From an uncultured Elusimicrobiales bacterium (lineage in GTDB: Bacteria; Elusimicrobiota; Elusimicrobia; Elusimicrobiales; Elusimicrobiaceae), in contig CAJTJT010000005.1 in NCBI GenBank assembly GCA_910576915.1, forward strand, positions 62,001 to 126,000: a DNA stretch of 64,000 nt. Reading direction: 5' to 3'. The notes below the pieces were generated by a model. It searched no databases. It saw only the letters and a program-made list of their open reading frames with translations, and was not told the origin of the DNA. Position numbers and translations under genes: made by a program. This document shows positions 1-10,173 of the stretch, piece by piece. Position 1 is the first letter of the stretch; every line of letters starts with the position of its first letter.

Positions 1-3000
1 CTGCAAACCGCCGTTACCCAATTAAACTTGTTAAGCGGGAACGAAACCGCCTCCAAAAGCTGGTGGAGCAAATTAAAAGGCTACATGGCTCCGGCGGAAA
101 ATACGGCTTACGCCCGCAGTTACGCCGCCCTGCAAACCGCCCGCCTGCAGTTTAACAACAACCAGGCTCCCGCCGCCCTGCAAACATGCGAAACGGCCCT
201 GGCCAAACTGCCGGACTCTTCGTTTACGCAGGAATGTGCCGATTTAAAACGCACCATCACCCGGGTTTCCTTCTCGCTCAATACCTTAAACGCACCGCTC
301 AACCGCCAAATGCCGCAGCTGACGGCAACGGGAAGAAACCTGCACAAATTATACGTGCGCATCTATAAAACCTCTTTAAAAGAACTGACGGACCTTTCTC
401 TTAAAAACAGTTACCGCCGGACGCTGAACTCCTGGGATTATTTAAACCGCCTCGACCGCGAAAACATCCCCGTATTTTTAGACCGCGCGCCGCTGGCGAA
501 ACAATCCTACGACGTAACCTATCAGGAAGTCTACAAACAGCAGTACGCCGAACTTACGCTCCCCGCGCTGGAACCGGGTTTCTATGTGGCGGGCGTTTCC
601 TATAACGAAGCGTTCGACCCCAAACAGGCGCCCGTGCAGATGATGGTTTTAAACGCCACCGATTTGGCGTTTTTCTCCACCGCCGCCATCGAAGGAGACC
701 CGACCGACTATACCGCCGTTTTGGGCGCGAAAGACAAAAACCTGCGCCCCAACGTATTCCGCGTGTATACGGTCAATTTAAAAACGGGCAAACCGGAACC
801 CAACGCTGCCCTGGATATGTTTACCAGCTGGCAGGGCGCGCGCCAAAAGGCGCAAACGGACGAACAAGGATATGCCGCGTTCCAGCGTCCCGTCACCGTT
901 ACTGCGTCCGAACGCAGCCATTCTCCGTATATCTTAAACACGCTTGCAAAAAAAGACGACTCAGCCGTCTATTCCGCGCAGACGCTGTATTTCAACTTTT
1001 ATAACAACGAACCCGTCAAACTTTTCGCGCAGACGGACCGCCCCGTTTACCGCCCCGGCCAAAAAGTACGCCTGTCGGTAAACGCGTTCCAAGTACTGCC
1101 GCGCGGATTAAAAACCCTCGGTCAACGGAAAGTGACGTTTACCGTAAAAGACCCCAACTATAAAACCGTCTTTACGGCAACGCCCGTTTTAAACGAACTG
1201 GGCACCGCACAAGCCGAAATGACGATTCCCGAAAGCGACCTGCTGGGCCGTTACGAAGTCACGGCCTCACTGAGCGCCAACGGCAGAACCTATCGTTCTT
1301 ACCATTCGTTCAGCACCGAGGAATACAAACGCCCCGATTATGAGCTGACGCTTTCCGAACCGGAAAAAGCGTTGGAATACGGCAAAACCGCCATTGTAAC
1401 GGGAACGGCTAAGTATTACTTTGGCTCTCCCCTGCAAAATGCACAGGTAAAATACTCGGTGGAACGCCGGGATTACCTGCCGCCGTTCTACTGGTGGCTG
1501 CGCCCGGCAGGCTACGGCAAAGAAACCGTCGCCCGGGGCGAAACCGTCACGGACGCCAAAGGTAATTTTAAAGTGGAATTTACCCCCTCCGTGCAAAATA
1601 AAAACGAAGAATTTGCCCAGTACGTGGTAACGGCCGAAGCGTTTGACGAAAGCGGCCGCGCGATTAATACGTCGCGCTCGTATAAAATCAGCTCCAAGCC
1701 GCATTTGTTCAAAGTGGAATTTACGCAGGGTTTTTATGACGCAAATACGCCCGGAGCCCTGGCCAAAATCAATTTGACGGACGCGGACGGAAACGGCGTT
1801 TCCGGCAAAATTACGCTGGAAGCCGTGCGCCTTAAAAACGAAATCCCGGACCCGGAATCGGCCCTATTGGAAGAAGAATATGCGTACGACTACGAAAACT
1901 TCGTATCCATCTACCGCGCCGATACGAACGGTTCCCTGGACGACCTCTATCAAAACGCCGAAAAGGAAGCCTCCGCATTTAAACAGGAACTCAATTTTAA
2001 AACGCCCGGCGAGCAAACCCTCAACCTGCCCGCCCTGCCGGAAGGCGTATACCGCTTAACGCTTTCTTCCGCCAAAGCCGCACCGCAGAAAATGGTGTTC
2101 ATCGTGGCGAAAGAAAAATCCGCCCTCGTTCTGCCGGAAGTAACGCTCGTCCAGCACCCGCAATACTTCCCCGGCGAAACGATGCGCGTACTGCTGGGCG
2201 CGGGTAAACTTCCGGGCTCCAAACGCGTGGAAGTGTACCAACGCGGCGGAAATTTCCTGTATAAGAAAGACCTGCTTCCCGGCGGCGTAAGCGTTTACGC
2301 GCTCCCGGTAACCGGGGAACTGCGCGGCGGCGTGTCGCTGGCGTGGTTCGGCGCGGGCAATTACCAAATTTTCCAAGGGGAAACTTCGGCAAACGTTCCT
2401 TTTGACAATAAAGAACTCGCCGTCACATTTACCCCGCCGCAGACAGTACGCCCGGGTCAACCCGTCAGCTGGAAGCTGTCGGCCAAAAACGCCGCGGGGG
2501 CCCCTATAAACGGCCAGGCCAATATCACGGTATACGATAAATCGCTCGATTATTACGTTAAAAACAACCCGTCTTTAACGTTAGCGGAACTGTACCCGCA
2601 ACGCCCGGGTACGGCGGATTTATCCCGCAGTAACTTCTATGCGGGAAGTACGACTTACCACAAAGAGGAACAGCAACAGGAAGAAACGCTGCCCGTTCTG
2701 CCGCTTCCTTATTTGAACCTAAACATGCCCCGGATGACATACGGCCGCGTGTACAAAGGCATGTCCATGGCACGCAGCGCCGCCCCGATGATGGCAAACA
2801 AAATGACCGCAAAAGCGGAGCTGACGGAAGCCGCCGCGCTTGACACCCCCTTCTCCGCCGATATGGCCCGCGGCATAGACGACAGCGGAATGGAATACGA
2901 CGCTGTAACCTCCGGCTCCGACACGGGCGCCGCCGAAGAAGCTCCCCGCACGGATTTTTCGGAAACCGCCTACTTTAACTCCCAGCTGCCCGTAACGGGC

Positions 3001-5217
3001 GGCCAGGCGGCGGTTAAATTTACCATGCCGCAAAGTTTGACTGCGTGGAACATGTTTGGCTTCGTACTGACCAAAACGGCCGACTTCGGCGCGTTTACGG
3101 CCCAAACCGTTACGAAGAAAGACTTTATGGTCCGCCTGCAAACACCGCGCTTTTACCGCGAAGGCGATAAAGGCGTCATCCAGGCAGCTATTACAAACCT
3201 GACGGATAAAAAGATTTCCGCCCAGGTTACGCTTTCCGTCCAAAAAGACGGTCAAAACGCGCTGGCCGCGTTCGGGCTTACCCAAGCCGCCAAAACCGTT
3301 ACGGTGCCGGCCAATTCCACCCAGTTTGCCACCTGGGAAATTACCGCACCTGCCGCGCCCGCGCTCTATACGCTGACGGCCGCCGCCCGCGCCGGGCAAT
3401 CGGCCGATGCGGAACAAAAAACGTTCCCCGTTCTGCCCGGGAAAATGCGCCTGCTGGCCACCGCCAACAAAGCGCTCAAAAACGGCAAAAACACGCTGGC
3501 GCTCAGTGAGCTTGACGGAGTGGACCCCAAAAACGTGGAAACCGTCGCGCTGACGGTAAACCCCAGCCTGGCGCTCTCCGTGATAAACAGCATGCCCAAC
3601 GTGCTCTCGTCGCCGTACAAGGATTTGGTTTCCACCTTAAACCGCTACGTGCCGCTGGCGGTGGTAAACAAATTCTACACCACCTATCCGCAGCTGAAAG
3701 AAGCCGTTAAAAAATTGCCCAAACGGAACGGGCAGACGGCCTCCTGGAACCAGAACGACCCCTTGCGGCTGACGCTTCTCGAACAAACGCCGTGGCTGCG
3801 CCAGGCGCAGGGAAACAAACAGCACGCGGCGGACGTCATCGATTTGTTCAACGCGCAGACGGTGGAAAAAACGCTGGCCAAAGAATTGAAACAAATCGCC
3901 AAGTTCCAAAACGCAAGCGGCGCGTTTACGTGGTTTGCGGGCGGGCCGGACGACGATTATCTGACGCTCTACGCGCTTTCCTCGTTTGCGCAGGCGTTAT
4001 CCTACAACGCCCAGATTCCGCAGGCGGAAGCCAAAAAGGCGTTCTCGTACATTGTGCCGCGCATCGAAAAACGGCTGCTGGAAGATAAAGAAGGCTCCGT
4101 AGGGGCGGTTTCGTACGCGCTGTATGCGGCGTATACGCTGTCCGCGTTCCCGGCCGAGTGGGCGCAAACGTCCCAGGCCAAGCCGTACATCAAACGCTGG
4201 GCGGACTATGCGGACAAACAATCCCGCTTTATGACGCCCCTGGGCCAAATCTACGCCGCGGCCGTCTACCACCGCCTGGGTGACGACGTAAAAGCCGCCC
4301 GGTACCTGGACCTTGTCACCAGCCGCATGAAGCAAAATGAGCTTTCCGGCGCATATTTTGCGCCCGAACCGCAAAGCTGGATTTGGTATAACGATACCTT
4401 AACCACCCAAACGGTTACGCTCAAAACGCTGCTCGAAATGCGCCCGGATTCGGACAAAATCGACCCCATGACCCAGTGGCTGCTCTTCAACCGCCAGGTA
4501 AACGACTGGTCGGACTCCAAAGCCGCCGCGCAGGCCGTGTTTACGCTGTTGGATGTAATGAAAGCCAAAGGTGCGCTGTCGCTGCCCACCACGTACCAAA
4601 TCGACTGGGCGGGCGAACAGAAAACGCTGGAATTCGAACCGTTCGACTGGACGGAAGACCTGCAGCTTACACTCACCGGGGCGGAAGTTTCCCCCGCCGC
4701 GTTTACGGCCACGGTAGCCAAACAAAGCAAGATGACGGACTTCGCGTCCTTAAGCGCGGTATACCGGACGGCCGACGCCAAGGCTTCCCCCAAAGGAGTA
4801 ATCAACGTATCGCGCGAGTACTTCCTCATCAAAAAACAAGGGGACGAAGTACAGCTGCGCCCGGTGAAAGACCTGTCCGAAGTGTCCGTCGGGGACGAAA
4901 TCAAAGTGCGCTTAACCATCACCACGGACAGCGCGTTTGAATACGTCCACCTGCAGGACCCCAAACCCGCCGGCTTTGAAAGCGAAGAACTGTTAAGCGG
5001 CTGGAGCTGGACCACCGTCCGCTCTTACCGCGAAAACCGCGACGCGGCCACCAACTTCTTTATCAACTGGCTGCCTCACGGCACGCTGACGCTGGATTAT
5101 GTCCTGCGCCCCACGGTGCCGGGCCAATTCCATGCGCTGCCCGCGCAGGTACAGTCGATGTACGCGCCCGAATTTGGCGCGCATTCGGCCAGCGAAACGC
5201 TGAACATCGGCAAATAA
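1..5217 (+). CDS. Bacterial alpha-2-macroglobulin family protein, 5' end outside the window
   Basis: The reading frame is open from base 1, so the N-terminus with any signal peptide is missing; about 1,738 residues are visible. Repeated beta-rich MG-type domains fill the first two thirds, including 'TDRPVYRPGQKVRL' near nt 1033, a hallmark of the family. A helical region (about nt 3600-4600) matches the thioester domain, and a receptor-binding-like domain closes the protein. Family members are periplasmic or lipid-anchored protease traps. The site that normally reads PY-x-C-x-E-Q here reads PYKDLVS (nt 3613-3633) followed by the conserved TLNRYVP, so Cys, Glu and Gln are all replaced and covalent trapping is not expected. 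A terminator follows at once. Confidence 0.9.
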   Translation: MQTAVTQLNLLSGNETASKSWWSKLKGYMAPAENTAYARSYAALQTARLQFNNNQAPAALQTCETALAKLPDSSFTQECADLKRTITRVSFSLNTLNAPLNRQMPQLTATGRNLHKLYVRIYKTSLKELTDLSLKNSYRRTLNSWDYLNRLDRENIPVFLDRAPLAKQSYDVTYQEVYKQQYAELTLPALEPGFYVAGVSYNEAFDPKQAPVQMMVLNATDLAFFSTAAIEGDPTDYTAVLGAKDKNLRPNVFRVYTVNLKTGKPEPNAALDMFTSWQGARQKAQTDEQGYAAFQRPVTVTASERSHSPYILNTLAKKDDSAVYSAQTLYFNFYNNEPVKLFAQTDRPVYRPGQKVRLSVNAFQVLPRGLKTLGQRKVTFTVKDPNYKTVFTATPVLNELGTAQAEMTIPESDLLGRYEVTASLSANGRTYRSYHSFSTEEYKRPDYELTLSEPEKALEYGKTAIVTGTAKYYFGSPLQNAQVKYSVERRDYLPPFYWWLRPAGYGKETVARGETVTDAKGNFKVEFTPSVQNKNEEFAQYVVTAEAFDESGRAINTSRSYKISSKPHLFKVEFTQGFYDANTPGALAKINLTDADGNGVSGKITLEAVRLKNEIPDPESALLEEEYAYDYENFVSIYRADTNGSLDDLYQNAEKEASAFKQELNFKTPGEQTLNLPALPEGVYRLTLSSAKAAPQKMVFIVAKEKSALVLPEVTLVQHPQYFPGETMRVLLGAGKLPGSKRVEVYQRGGNFLYKKDLLPGGVSVYALPVTGELRGGVSLAWFGAGNYQIFQGETSANVPFDNKELAVTFTPPQTVRPGQPVSWKLSAKNAAGAPINGQANITVYDKSLDYYVKNNPSLTLAELYPQRPGTADLSRSNFYAGSTTYHKEEQQQEETLPVLPLPYLNLNMPRMTYGRVYKGMSMARSAAPMMANKMTAKAELTEAAALDTPFSADMARGIDDSGMEYDAVTSGSDTGAAEEAPRTDFSETAYFNSQLPVTGGQAAVKFTMPQSLTAWNMFGFVLTKTADFGAFTAQTVTKKDFMVRLQTPRFYREGDKGVIQAAITNLTDKKISAQVTLSVQKDGQNALAAFGLTQAAKTVTVPANSTQFATWEITAPAAPALYTLTAAARAGQSADAEQKTFPVLPGKMRLLATANKALKNGKNTLALSELDGVDPKNVETVALTVNPSLALSVINSMPNVLSSPYKDLVSTLNRYVPLAVVNKFYTTYPQLKEAVKKLPKRNGQTASWNQNDPLRLTLLEQTPWLRQAQGNKQHAADVIDLFNAQTVEKTLAKELKQIAKFQNASGAFTWFAGGPDDDYLTLYALSSFAQALSYNAQIPQAEAKKAFSYIVPRIEKRLLEDKEGSVGAVSYALYAAYTLSAFPAEWAQTSQAKPYIKRWADYADKQSRFMTPLGQIYAAAVYHRLGDDVKAARYLDLVTSRMKQNELSGAYFAPEPQSWIWYNDTLTTQTVTLKTLLEMRPDSDKIDPMTQWLLFNRQVNDWSDSKAAAQAVFTLLDVMKAKGALSLPTTYQIDWAGEQKTLEFEPFDWTEDLQLTLTGAEVSPAAFTATVAKQSKMTDFASLSAVYRTADAKASPKGVINVSREYFLIKKQGDEVQLRPVKDLSEVSVGDEIKVRLTITTDSAFEYVHLQDPKPAGFESEELLSGWSWTTVRSYRENRDAATNFFINWLPHGTLTLDYVLRPTVPGQFHALPAQVQSMYAPEFGAHSASETLNIGK

Positions 5218-5234
5218 CCCGGATGTTTATACTT

Positions 5235-5268
5235 AAGGCCTCCTCCCACAGCGGAGGAGGCCTTTTTT
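5235..5268 (+). terminator. Rho-independent terminator after the macroglobulin gene
   Basis: A 12-bp stem (5235-5246 with 5253-5264), six-base loop and T run lie 18 bp after the stop codon. It separates the macroglobulin gene from the nag operon promoter. Confidence 0.9.
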
Positions 5269-5295
5269 ATCCCGTTTTTTTCTCCCCGCGCCGCC

Positions 5296-5324
5296 TTGCA
5301 AAAACCCCGCCTGTATACTATAAT
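5296..5324 (+). promoter_or_regulatory. Sigma-70 promoter of the GlcNAc operon
   Basis: TTGCAA (5296-5301) and TATAAT (5319-5324) are separated by 17 bp. It lies after the terminator and 28 bp before the start of the fused PTS gene. Confidence 0.75.
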
Positions 5325-5333
5325 GGAGTATAC
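5313..5333. promoter_or_regulatory. Palindromic operator candidate over the nag promoter -10
   Basis: GTATACT and AGTATAC are perfect 7-bp arms separated by 7 bp and enclose most of the -10 box. The position suits a repressor that blocks RNA polymerase. No cognate regulator gene lies next to the operon, so its identity is unknown. Confidence 0.5.
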
Positions 5334-5351
5334 GTTTTAAAGGAGTATTTC

Positions 5352-7859
5352 ATGCCCGACGCACTATCCGTTTTAAGCCCGCTCAACGGCACGGCCGTTC
5401 CCCTGGAACAAACGCCCGATCCCGTATTTTCCGAACTGATGCTGGGGGACGGCCTGGCCGTAGATCCCTCGTCTAACATTCTATACGCACCCTTCGACGC
5501 AAAAATTTTAAATGTAAACAAAGCCGGCCACGCCGTTGTACTCGTCAGCCGGGGAATTGAAGTGCTGGTGCACGTAGGACTGGAAACCGTCGCCCTGAAA
5601 GGGGAAGGATTTAAGGTTTTTGTAAAAGCCGGGGACGAAGTAAAAGCCGGGCAAAAACTCCTGGAATTTGATTTGGATATGCTGCGTAAAAAAGCCGCCA
5701 GCCCGCTGGTGCTGGTGGTCGTCACTTCGCCGCAGGGCGCGCCCGTGGCGGGCAAAGCCTCCGGCGCCGTCCAAACGGGGCAAACGCTTTTCTCCGTTCC
5801 TTTTCCCGAAGAAGAAACCAAGGCCGCGGAGCTCCCCGCCGGAAGTTTTTTGCAATCTGCGCCGCTGACCGTCGTCAACCTGCACGGGCTGCACGCGCGC
5901 CCGGCCGCGGTTCTCGCCAAACTGGCCGCGGGATACCCCCATTTAATCCAGGTGGCACATAACGGCAAAACGGCCGACGCAAAAAGTATTGTCGCGTTAA
6001 TGGGCCTGGCGCTGGCCTTTCAACACCAAGTCATCCTGCGCGTTTCCGGCCCCAAAGAACAGGCCGCCCAAATACTTGCCAAGCTGGAAGAGGCTTTTAA
6101 AAACGGATTCGGCGAAAACCCGGGAGGCGGATTTACGCCGGAAACGGCCGACACGCCCGAACAGACGGATTTTTCCCGCCCCGTCCCTTTGCGCGGCTTA
6201 TGCGCCTGCGGAGGGCTTGCCAAAGGCAAAGCGTTTGCCATACAATCCAGCACCCTTTCGTTTGAAGAAAATGCACATAATCCCCAGGCGGAAAGCGAGC
6301 TTTTGGAACAAACCCTGCGCACGCTGGCGGACAAACTGGAAGCCCAAATCGCGGCGGAAAAAAACAACGAATCGCGCGACATTTTAAACGCCCATTTACT
6401 GCTGGTAAAGGATCCGCTCCTCACCGATTCGGCCCGCAAAACCATTCTGCAGGGCAAAACGGCGGCATTCGCCTTCAACGCCGCCATCCGCCGCAGTGTG
6501 GATATCCTTAAAAAAACAAACAACCGCTTTTTGATGGAACGCATCGCGGACTTGAAAGACATCCGCCGCGAAGTGCTCTCCCTTTTAACGGGCGCCGTAC
6601 GTAAGCGGCCCGACGTACCGCAGGGCAGTATTGTGGTGGCCGAAGACTTGCTCCCGTCCGACGTATCCGCCCTGCCGGAACACACCGCGGGCGTCCTGCT
6701 GGCGGCGGGTTCCCCCACCGCACACGCGGGCATTTTACTGCGCAACCGCGGGATTCCCACGCTGGTACGCGCGGGAAACGCGGTGCTTCAAATTCCGCCC
6801 CAAACGGAAATTCTGCTCGACGCGGATGCGGCCAAAGCCGTCGTCGCGCCAAGCGAACAGCAGCTCAAAGATTTTGATACCCGGGTGCGCCAGTCGGACC
6901 AAGCGGCCGAAGCCGCCGACAAAACGGCTTTTGAGCCCGCGCTCACCCAAGACGGCCTGCACATTTTAGTGGAAGGAAACGTATCCGGCCCCGCCGAAAC
7001 CGCACGCGCCGCCAAAAGCGGAGCAGACGGAATGGGGCTGGTGCGCACGGAATTTTTATTCCAGGGGCGCGCCTTCATGCCGACGGAAGAAGAACAGCGT
7101 TCCGTCTACCAGGCGGTGCTGGACGCGGCCGCCGGACGCCCCGTCACTTTCCGCACCCTGGACGCCGGGGGAGACAAACCGCTCCCCTTCGTCAACATCG
7201 CACCGGAAGAAAATCCCATCGTCGGCATACGCGGTGTACGTGCGTTTGCCAAAAACCAGGCGTTTTTCCGCACGCAGCTGCGCGCGCTTCTTGCCGTACG
7301 TCCCCTTAAAAACGTACGCATTATGCTGCCCATGATTTCGTTTACCGACGAAGTGGACTTTTTTAAACAATTAATTTCCGAAGAAGCCGCCGCCCTGGGC
7401 GTGAAAGACGCCGTACAAACCGGTATTATGGTGGAAGTTCCCTCGGCCGCCCTTACGGCCGGGCAGCTCGCCAAACGGGCGGACTTTTTCTCTCTCGGCA
7501 CCAACGATTTGACGCAATACGCCCTGGCCATCGACCGCGGGCACAAAGAACTCAGCACGCGCGCCGACCATTTGCACCCGGCCGTATTAAAACTGATTTC
7601 GTTTACGTGCCAGGGAGCCCAGCAATACAAAAAACCCGTTGCCGTTTGCGGCGCCATGGCGGGCGATATGGCGGCGGTGCCGCTGCTCGTTGGCCTAGGC
7701 ATTACGGAACTGGCCGTGGGAGCGGGCTCCGTTGCGCGCACCAAAAATCTGATTCGCCGTTTAAACGCCGCCGAATGCCGCGCGGGCGCACAGCATGCGC
7801 TGACGCTGGCCACCGCCCAAGAAGTACGCGCCTTCGTGCGGGAAAAATTTGGCGTATAA
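5352..7859 (+). CDS. nagF: Fused PTS phosphotransferase EIIA-HPr-EI
   Basis: One 835-residue cytoplasmic polypeptide holds the whole phosphate relay from PEP to the sugar permease. EIIA-Glc-type domain at about 20-130, with His74 in VHVGLE; HPr at about 180-260, with His181 in LHARPA; enzyme I at about 285-835, with His458 in PTAHAGIL, the PEP-binding GADGMGLVRTEF and LGTNDLTQ motifs, and CGAMAGD at the C-terminal catalytic Cys. The frame is open further upstream but would cross the terminator and promoter; ATG 5352 has an AAAGGAG site. EIICB, nagB and nagA follow, which points to N-acetylglucosamine uptake. The same domain order is named NagF or FPr-like elsewhere; the symbol is by context. 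Confidence 0.93.
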   Translation: MPDALSVLSPLNGTAVPLEQTPDPVFSELMLGDGLAVDPSSNILYAPFDAKILNVNKAGHAVVLVSRGIEVLVHVGLETVALKGEGFKVFVKAGDEVKAGQKLLEFDLDMLRKKAASPLVLVVVTSPQGAPVAGKASGAVQTGQTLFSVPFPEEETKAAELPAGSFLQSAPLTVVNLHGLHARPAAVLAKLAAGYPHLIQVAHNGKTADAKSIVALMGLALAFQHQVILRVSGPKEQAAQILAKLEEAFKNGFGENPGGGFTPETADTPEQTDFSRPVPLRGLCACGGLAKGKAFAIQSSTLSFEENAHNPQAESELLEQTLRTLADKLEAQIAAEKNNESRDILNAHLLLVKDPLLTDSARKTILQGKTAAFAFNAAIRRSVDILKKTNNRFLMERIADLKDIRREVLSLLTGAVRKRPDVPQGSIVVAEDLLPSDVSALPEHTAGVLLAAGSPTAHAGILLRNRGIPTLVRAGNAVLQIPPQTEILLDADAAKAVVAPSEQQLKDFDTRVRQSDQAAEAADKTAFEPALTQDGLHILVEGNVSGPAETARAAKSGADGMGLVRTEFLFQGRAFMPTEEEQRSVYQAVLDAAAGRPVTFRTLDAGGDKPLPFVNIAPEENPIVGIRGVRAFAKNQAFFRTQLRALLAVRPLKNVRIMLPMISFTDEVDFFKQLISEEAAALGVKDAVQTGIMVEVPSAALTAGQLAKRADFFSLGTNDLTQYALAIDRGHKELSTRADHLHPAVLKLISFTCQGAQQYKKPVAVCGAMAGDMAAVPLLVGLGITELAVGAGSVARTKNLIRRLNAAECRAGAQHALTLATAQEVRAFVREKFGV

Positions 7860-7874
7860 CGTAAAGGAGGCTTT

Positions 7875-9335
7875 ATGAACGCCGTAAAACGTTTTGCCGC
7901 TCTGACGGGCGGAGCCCTCGTAAAATTAGGAAAAGCCTTAATGCTTCCCATCGCGGTACTGCCCGTGGCGGGGCTTTTGCTGCGTCTTGGTCAGCCGGAT
8001 TTATTAAACATCGCGTTTATCAGCCAGGCCGGGGGCGCGGTATTTAACAACCTGCCCGTCATTTTTTCCGTGGGCGTGGCCATCGGCTTTGCCGACGAAA
8101 ACCACGGCGCGGCCGCACTTTCGGCCTTTATCGGTTACGTAATTATGACCGCCGCCCTCGGCGCGCTCGACCCGTCTATCAATATGGGCGTGCTGGGCGG
8201 TATTATCACGGGCGTAACCGCCGGGCTTTTATACAATAAATACAAAACCCTCCAGCTGCCCCCGTATTTGGCGTTTTTCGGCGGACGGCGGTTCGTCCCC
8301 ATTGTAACAGGCGCGGTCTGCCTGCTTTTGGCCGTGCTGGCGTATTTTATCTGGCCGCCCATCGGGCGCGCCATCGCCGCGTTTGGGGACTGGACGATTA
8401 GCTCTGGCAACGTCGGGCTGTTCTTCTACGGGCTCGCCAACCGCTTGCTGATTCCGCTCGGCCTGCACCACATTTTAAACAACCTCGTCTGGCTGCAATT
8501 TGGCGACTTTGCCACCGTACAAAACGGTATCGATACCGTCGTACACGGCGATTTGGCGCGCTTTTTCGCGCGCGACCCGCAGGCGGGCGCTTTTATGGCG
8601 GGCTTCTTTCCCGTTATGATGTTCGGCCTGCCCGCCGCATGCCTTGCCATGATTAAAACCGCCGACACCAAACGCAAAAAAGCCACCGCGGGGATTCTGC
8701 TTTCCATGGCGTTAACTTCGTTTTTAACGGGTATTACCGAGCCCATCGAATTTGCCTTTATGTTCCTGGCGTTCCCGCTTTACGTATTGCACGCCGTGCT
8801 GACGGGTATTTCCATGGCGGTCATGAACGCGCTGAACGTAAAACTCGGTTTTACGTTTTCGGCCGGACTGTTTGACTACCTCCTCAGCTACGGAATCGGT
8901 ACGAACGGTTGGCTGTTAATCCCGGTGGGGCTGGTATACGGGCTGCTATATTATTTCCTGTTTGTGTTTGTTATCACCAAATGGAACTTAAAAACGCCCG
9001 GCCGGGAAGACACGCCCGCTGTGCAAACCTCCCCGGCGCAAACAGAAACCAAGCCGGAAGAAACCGCCGCCCCGCAAACGCCGGCGCAAGACGCGCCGCT
9101 TACGCGCGGGCAAGCCTATTTGGCGGCGTTGGGCGGTAAAGAAAACATTTTAACCTTGGATGCCTGCGCCACCCGCCTGCGTCTGGAAGTAAAAAATGCA
9201 GATGCAGTGGATACGGAAGCGTTAAAACAGCTGGGCGCGCGCGGCGTGGTAAAAAACCGGGCGGGCAGCGTGCAGGTAGTCATCGGGCCGGAAGCGGATT
9301 TGCTGTCCGACGAAATTAAACCTTATTTAAAGTAA
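7875..9335 (+). CDS. nagE: PTS N-acetylglucosamine permease EIICB
   Basis: 486 residues. The first 370 or so form a hydrophobic multi-span EIIC of the glucose/GlcNAc family (for example PIAVLPVAGLLLRLG and GITEPIEFAFMFL). A Pro/Gln/Thr-rich linker leads to an EIIB domain with the phosphorylated Cys431 in LDACATRLRL. It imports and phosphorylates GlcNAc to GlcNAc-6-P using phosphate from the EIIA domain of the preceding gene, since no EIIA is attached here. An AAAGGAGG site precedes ATG. Specificity for GlcNAc rather than glucose is inferred from nagB and nagA downstream. Confidence 0.93.
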   Translation: MNAVKRFAALTGGALVKLGKALMLPIAVLPVAGLLLRLGQPDLLNIAFISQAGGAVFNNLPVIFSVGVAIGFADENHGAAALSAFIGYVIMTAALGALDPSINMGVLGGIITGVTAGLLYNKYKTLQLPPYLAFFGGRRFVPIVTGAVCLLLAVLAYFIWPPIGRAIAAFGDWTISSGNVGLFFYGLANRLLIPLGLHHILNNLVWLQFGDFATVQNGIDTVVHGDLARFFARDPQAGAFMAGFFPVMMFGLPAACLAMIKTADTKRKKATAGILLSMALTSFLTGITEPIEFAFMFLAFPLYVLHAVLTGISMAVMNALNVKLGFTFSAGLFDYLLSYGIGTNGWLLIPVGLVYGLLYYFLFVFVITKWNLKTPGREDTPAVQTSPAQTETKPEETAAPQTPAQDAPLTRGQAYLAALGGKENILTLDACATRLRLEVKNADAVDTEALKQLGARGVVKNRAGSVQVVIGPEADLLSDEIKPYLK

Positions 9336-9351
9336 ACGGAGACGGTGTTTT

Positions 9352-10173
9352 ATGCGGTTAGTGGTAACAAATATCAACCTGGGCCTTTGGGCGGCGGCGT
9401 ATATTAAAGAAAAAATCAGCGCGTTTTCCCCCTCGCCCGAAAAACCTTTTGTACTGGGGCTGCCCACAGGCGGCACCGTGGTGGATATGTATGCCAACCT
9501 GCGCCTGTTTCACAAAGCGGGACTGCTTGATTTTAAAAACGTCGTAACGTTTAATATGGACGAATACGCGGGCCTCCCGCACGACCATCCGCAAAGCTAC
9601 CACAGCTACATGCGCCGCCATTTGTTTGATGAGGTAAACCTCCTCCCCGAAAATACACACATTTTAAACGGCGAAGCACCCGACCCGGCCGCCGAATGCG
9701 CCGCGTTTGAAGCGGCCATCGCACGCGCGGGCGGAATTGATTTATTTATAGGCGGCGTGGGACGCAACGGGCATATCGCTTTTAACGAGCCCGGCTCCGC
9801 ATTCAACACGCGCACGCGCCAGGTGGAACTTACGCCCAGCACAATTCAGGCTAACGCGCGGTTCTTTTTTAACGACGAAAACCGCGTCCCCAAAACCGCT
9901 TTATCCGTAGGGATCGGCACGGTAACGGACGCCAAAGAAGTGTTATTCCTGGCCTCCGGCGACAAAAAAGCCCAGGCCGTTGCGCGCGTTATGCAGCCGG
10001 GTCAGGACATAAACTGCCCGCTTACTGCTTTAAAACTCCACCCGCACGCTACCCTGCTGGCGGACCCGCAGGCCTGCAGCCAGCTGACGCCCCCGGCACA
10101 GGAAAAATTGGCCGAACAAATGGCCAAATCGCCCAACGCCACCCACTGGATGCTTAAAACGGAGGAATTATGA
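9352..10173 (+). CDS. nagB: Glucosamine-6-phosphate deaminase
   Basis: 273 residues, the usual family length. It converts glucosamine-6-P to fructose-6-P and ammonia. Visible motifs are FNMDEYAGL near residue 65 (catalytic Asp) and GGVGRNGHIAFNEPGS near 136 (active-site loop; the family usually has GxDGHIAFNEPGS, so Asn replaces Asp here). It is the third gene of the operon and shares the four bases ATGA with nagA, which suggests translational coupling. Confidence 0.95.
   Translation: MRLVVTNINLGLWAAAYIKEKISAFSPSPEKPFVLGLPTGGTVVDMYANLRLFHKAGLLDFKNVVTFNMDEYAGLPHDHPQSYHSYMRRHLFDEVNLLPENTHILNGEAPDPAAECAAFEAAIARAGGIDLFIGGVGRNGHIAFNEPGSAFNTRTRQVELTPSTIQANARFFFNDENRVPKTALSVGIGTVTDAKEVLFLASGDKKAQAVARVMQPGQDINCPLTALKLHPHATLLADPQACSQLTPPAQEKLAEQMAKSPNATHWMLKTEEL

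Noticed and set aside
4266..5015. 249-codon minus-strand open frame inside the macroglobulin gene
   Set aside because: Antisense shadow; the plus-strand protein is clearly conserved over this stretch.
5223..5351. Upstream extension of the fused PTS protein
   Set aside because: It would translate a terminator and the promoter; ATG 5352 has a good ribosome site and begins the EIIA domain.
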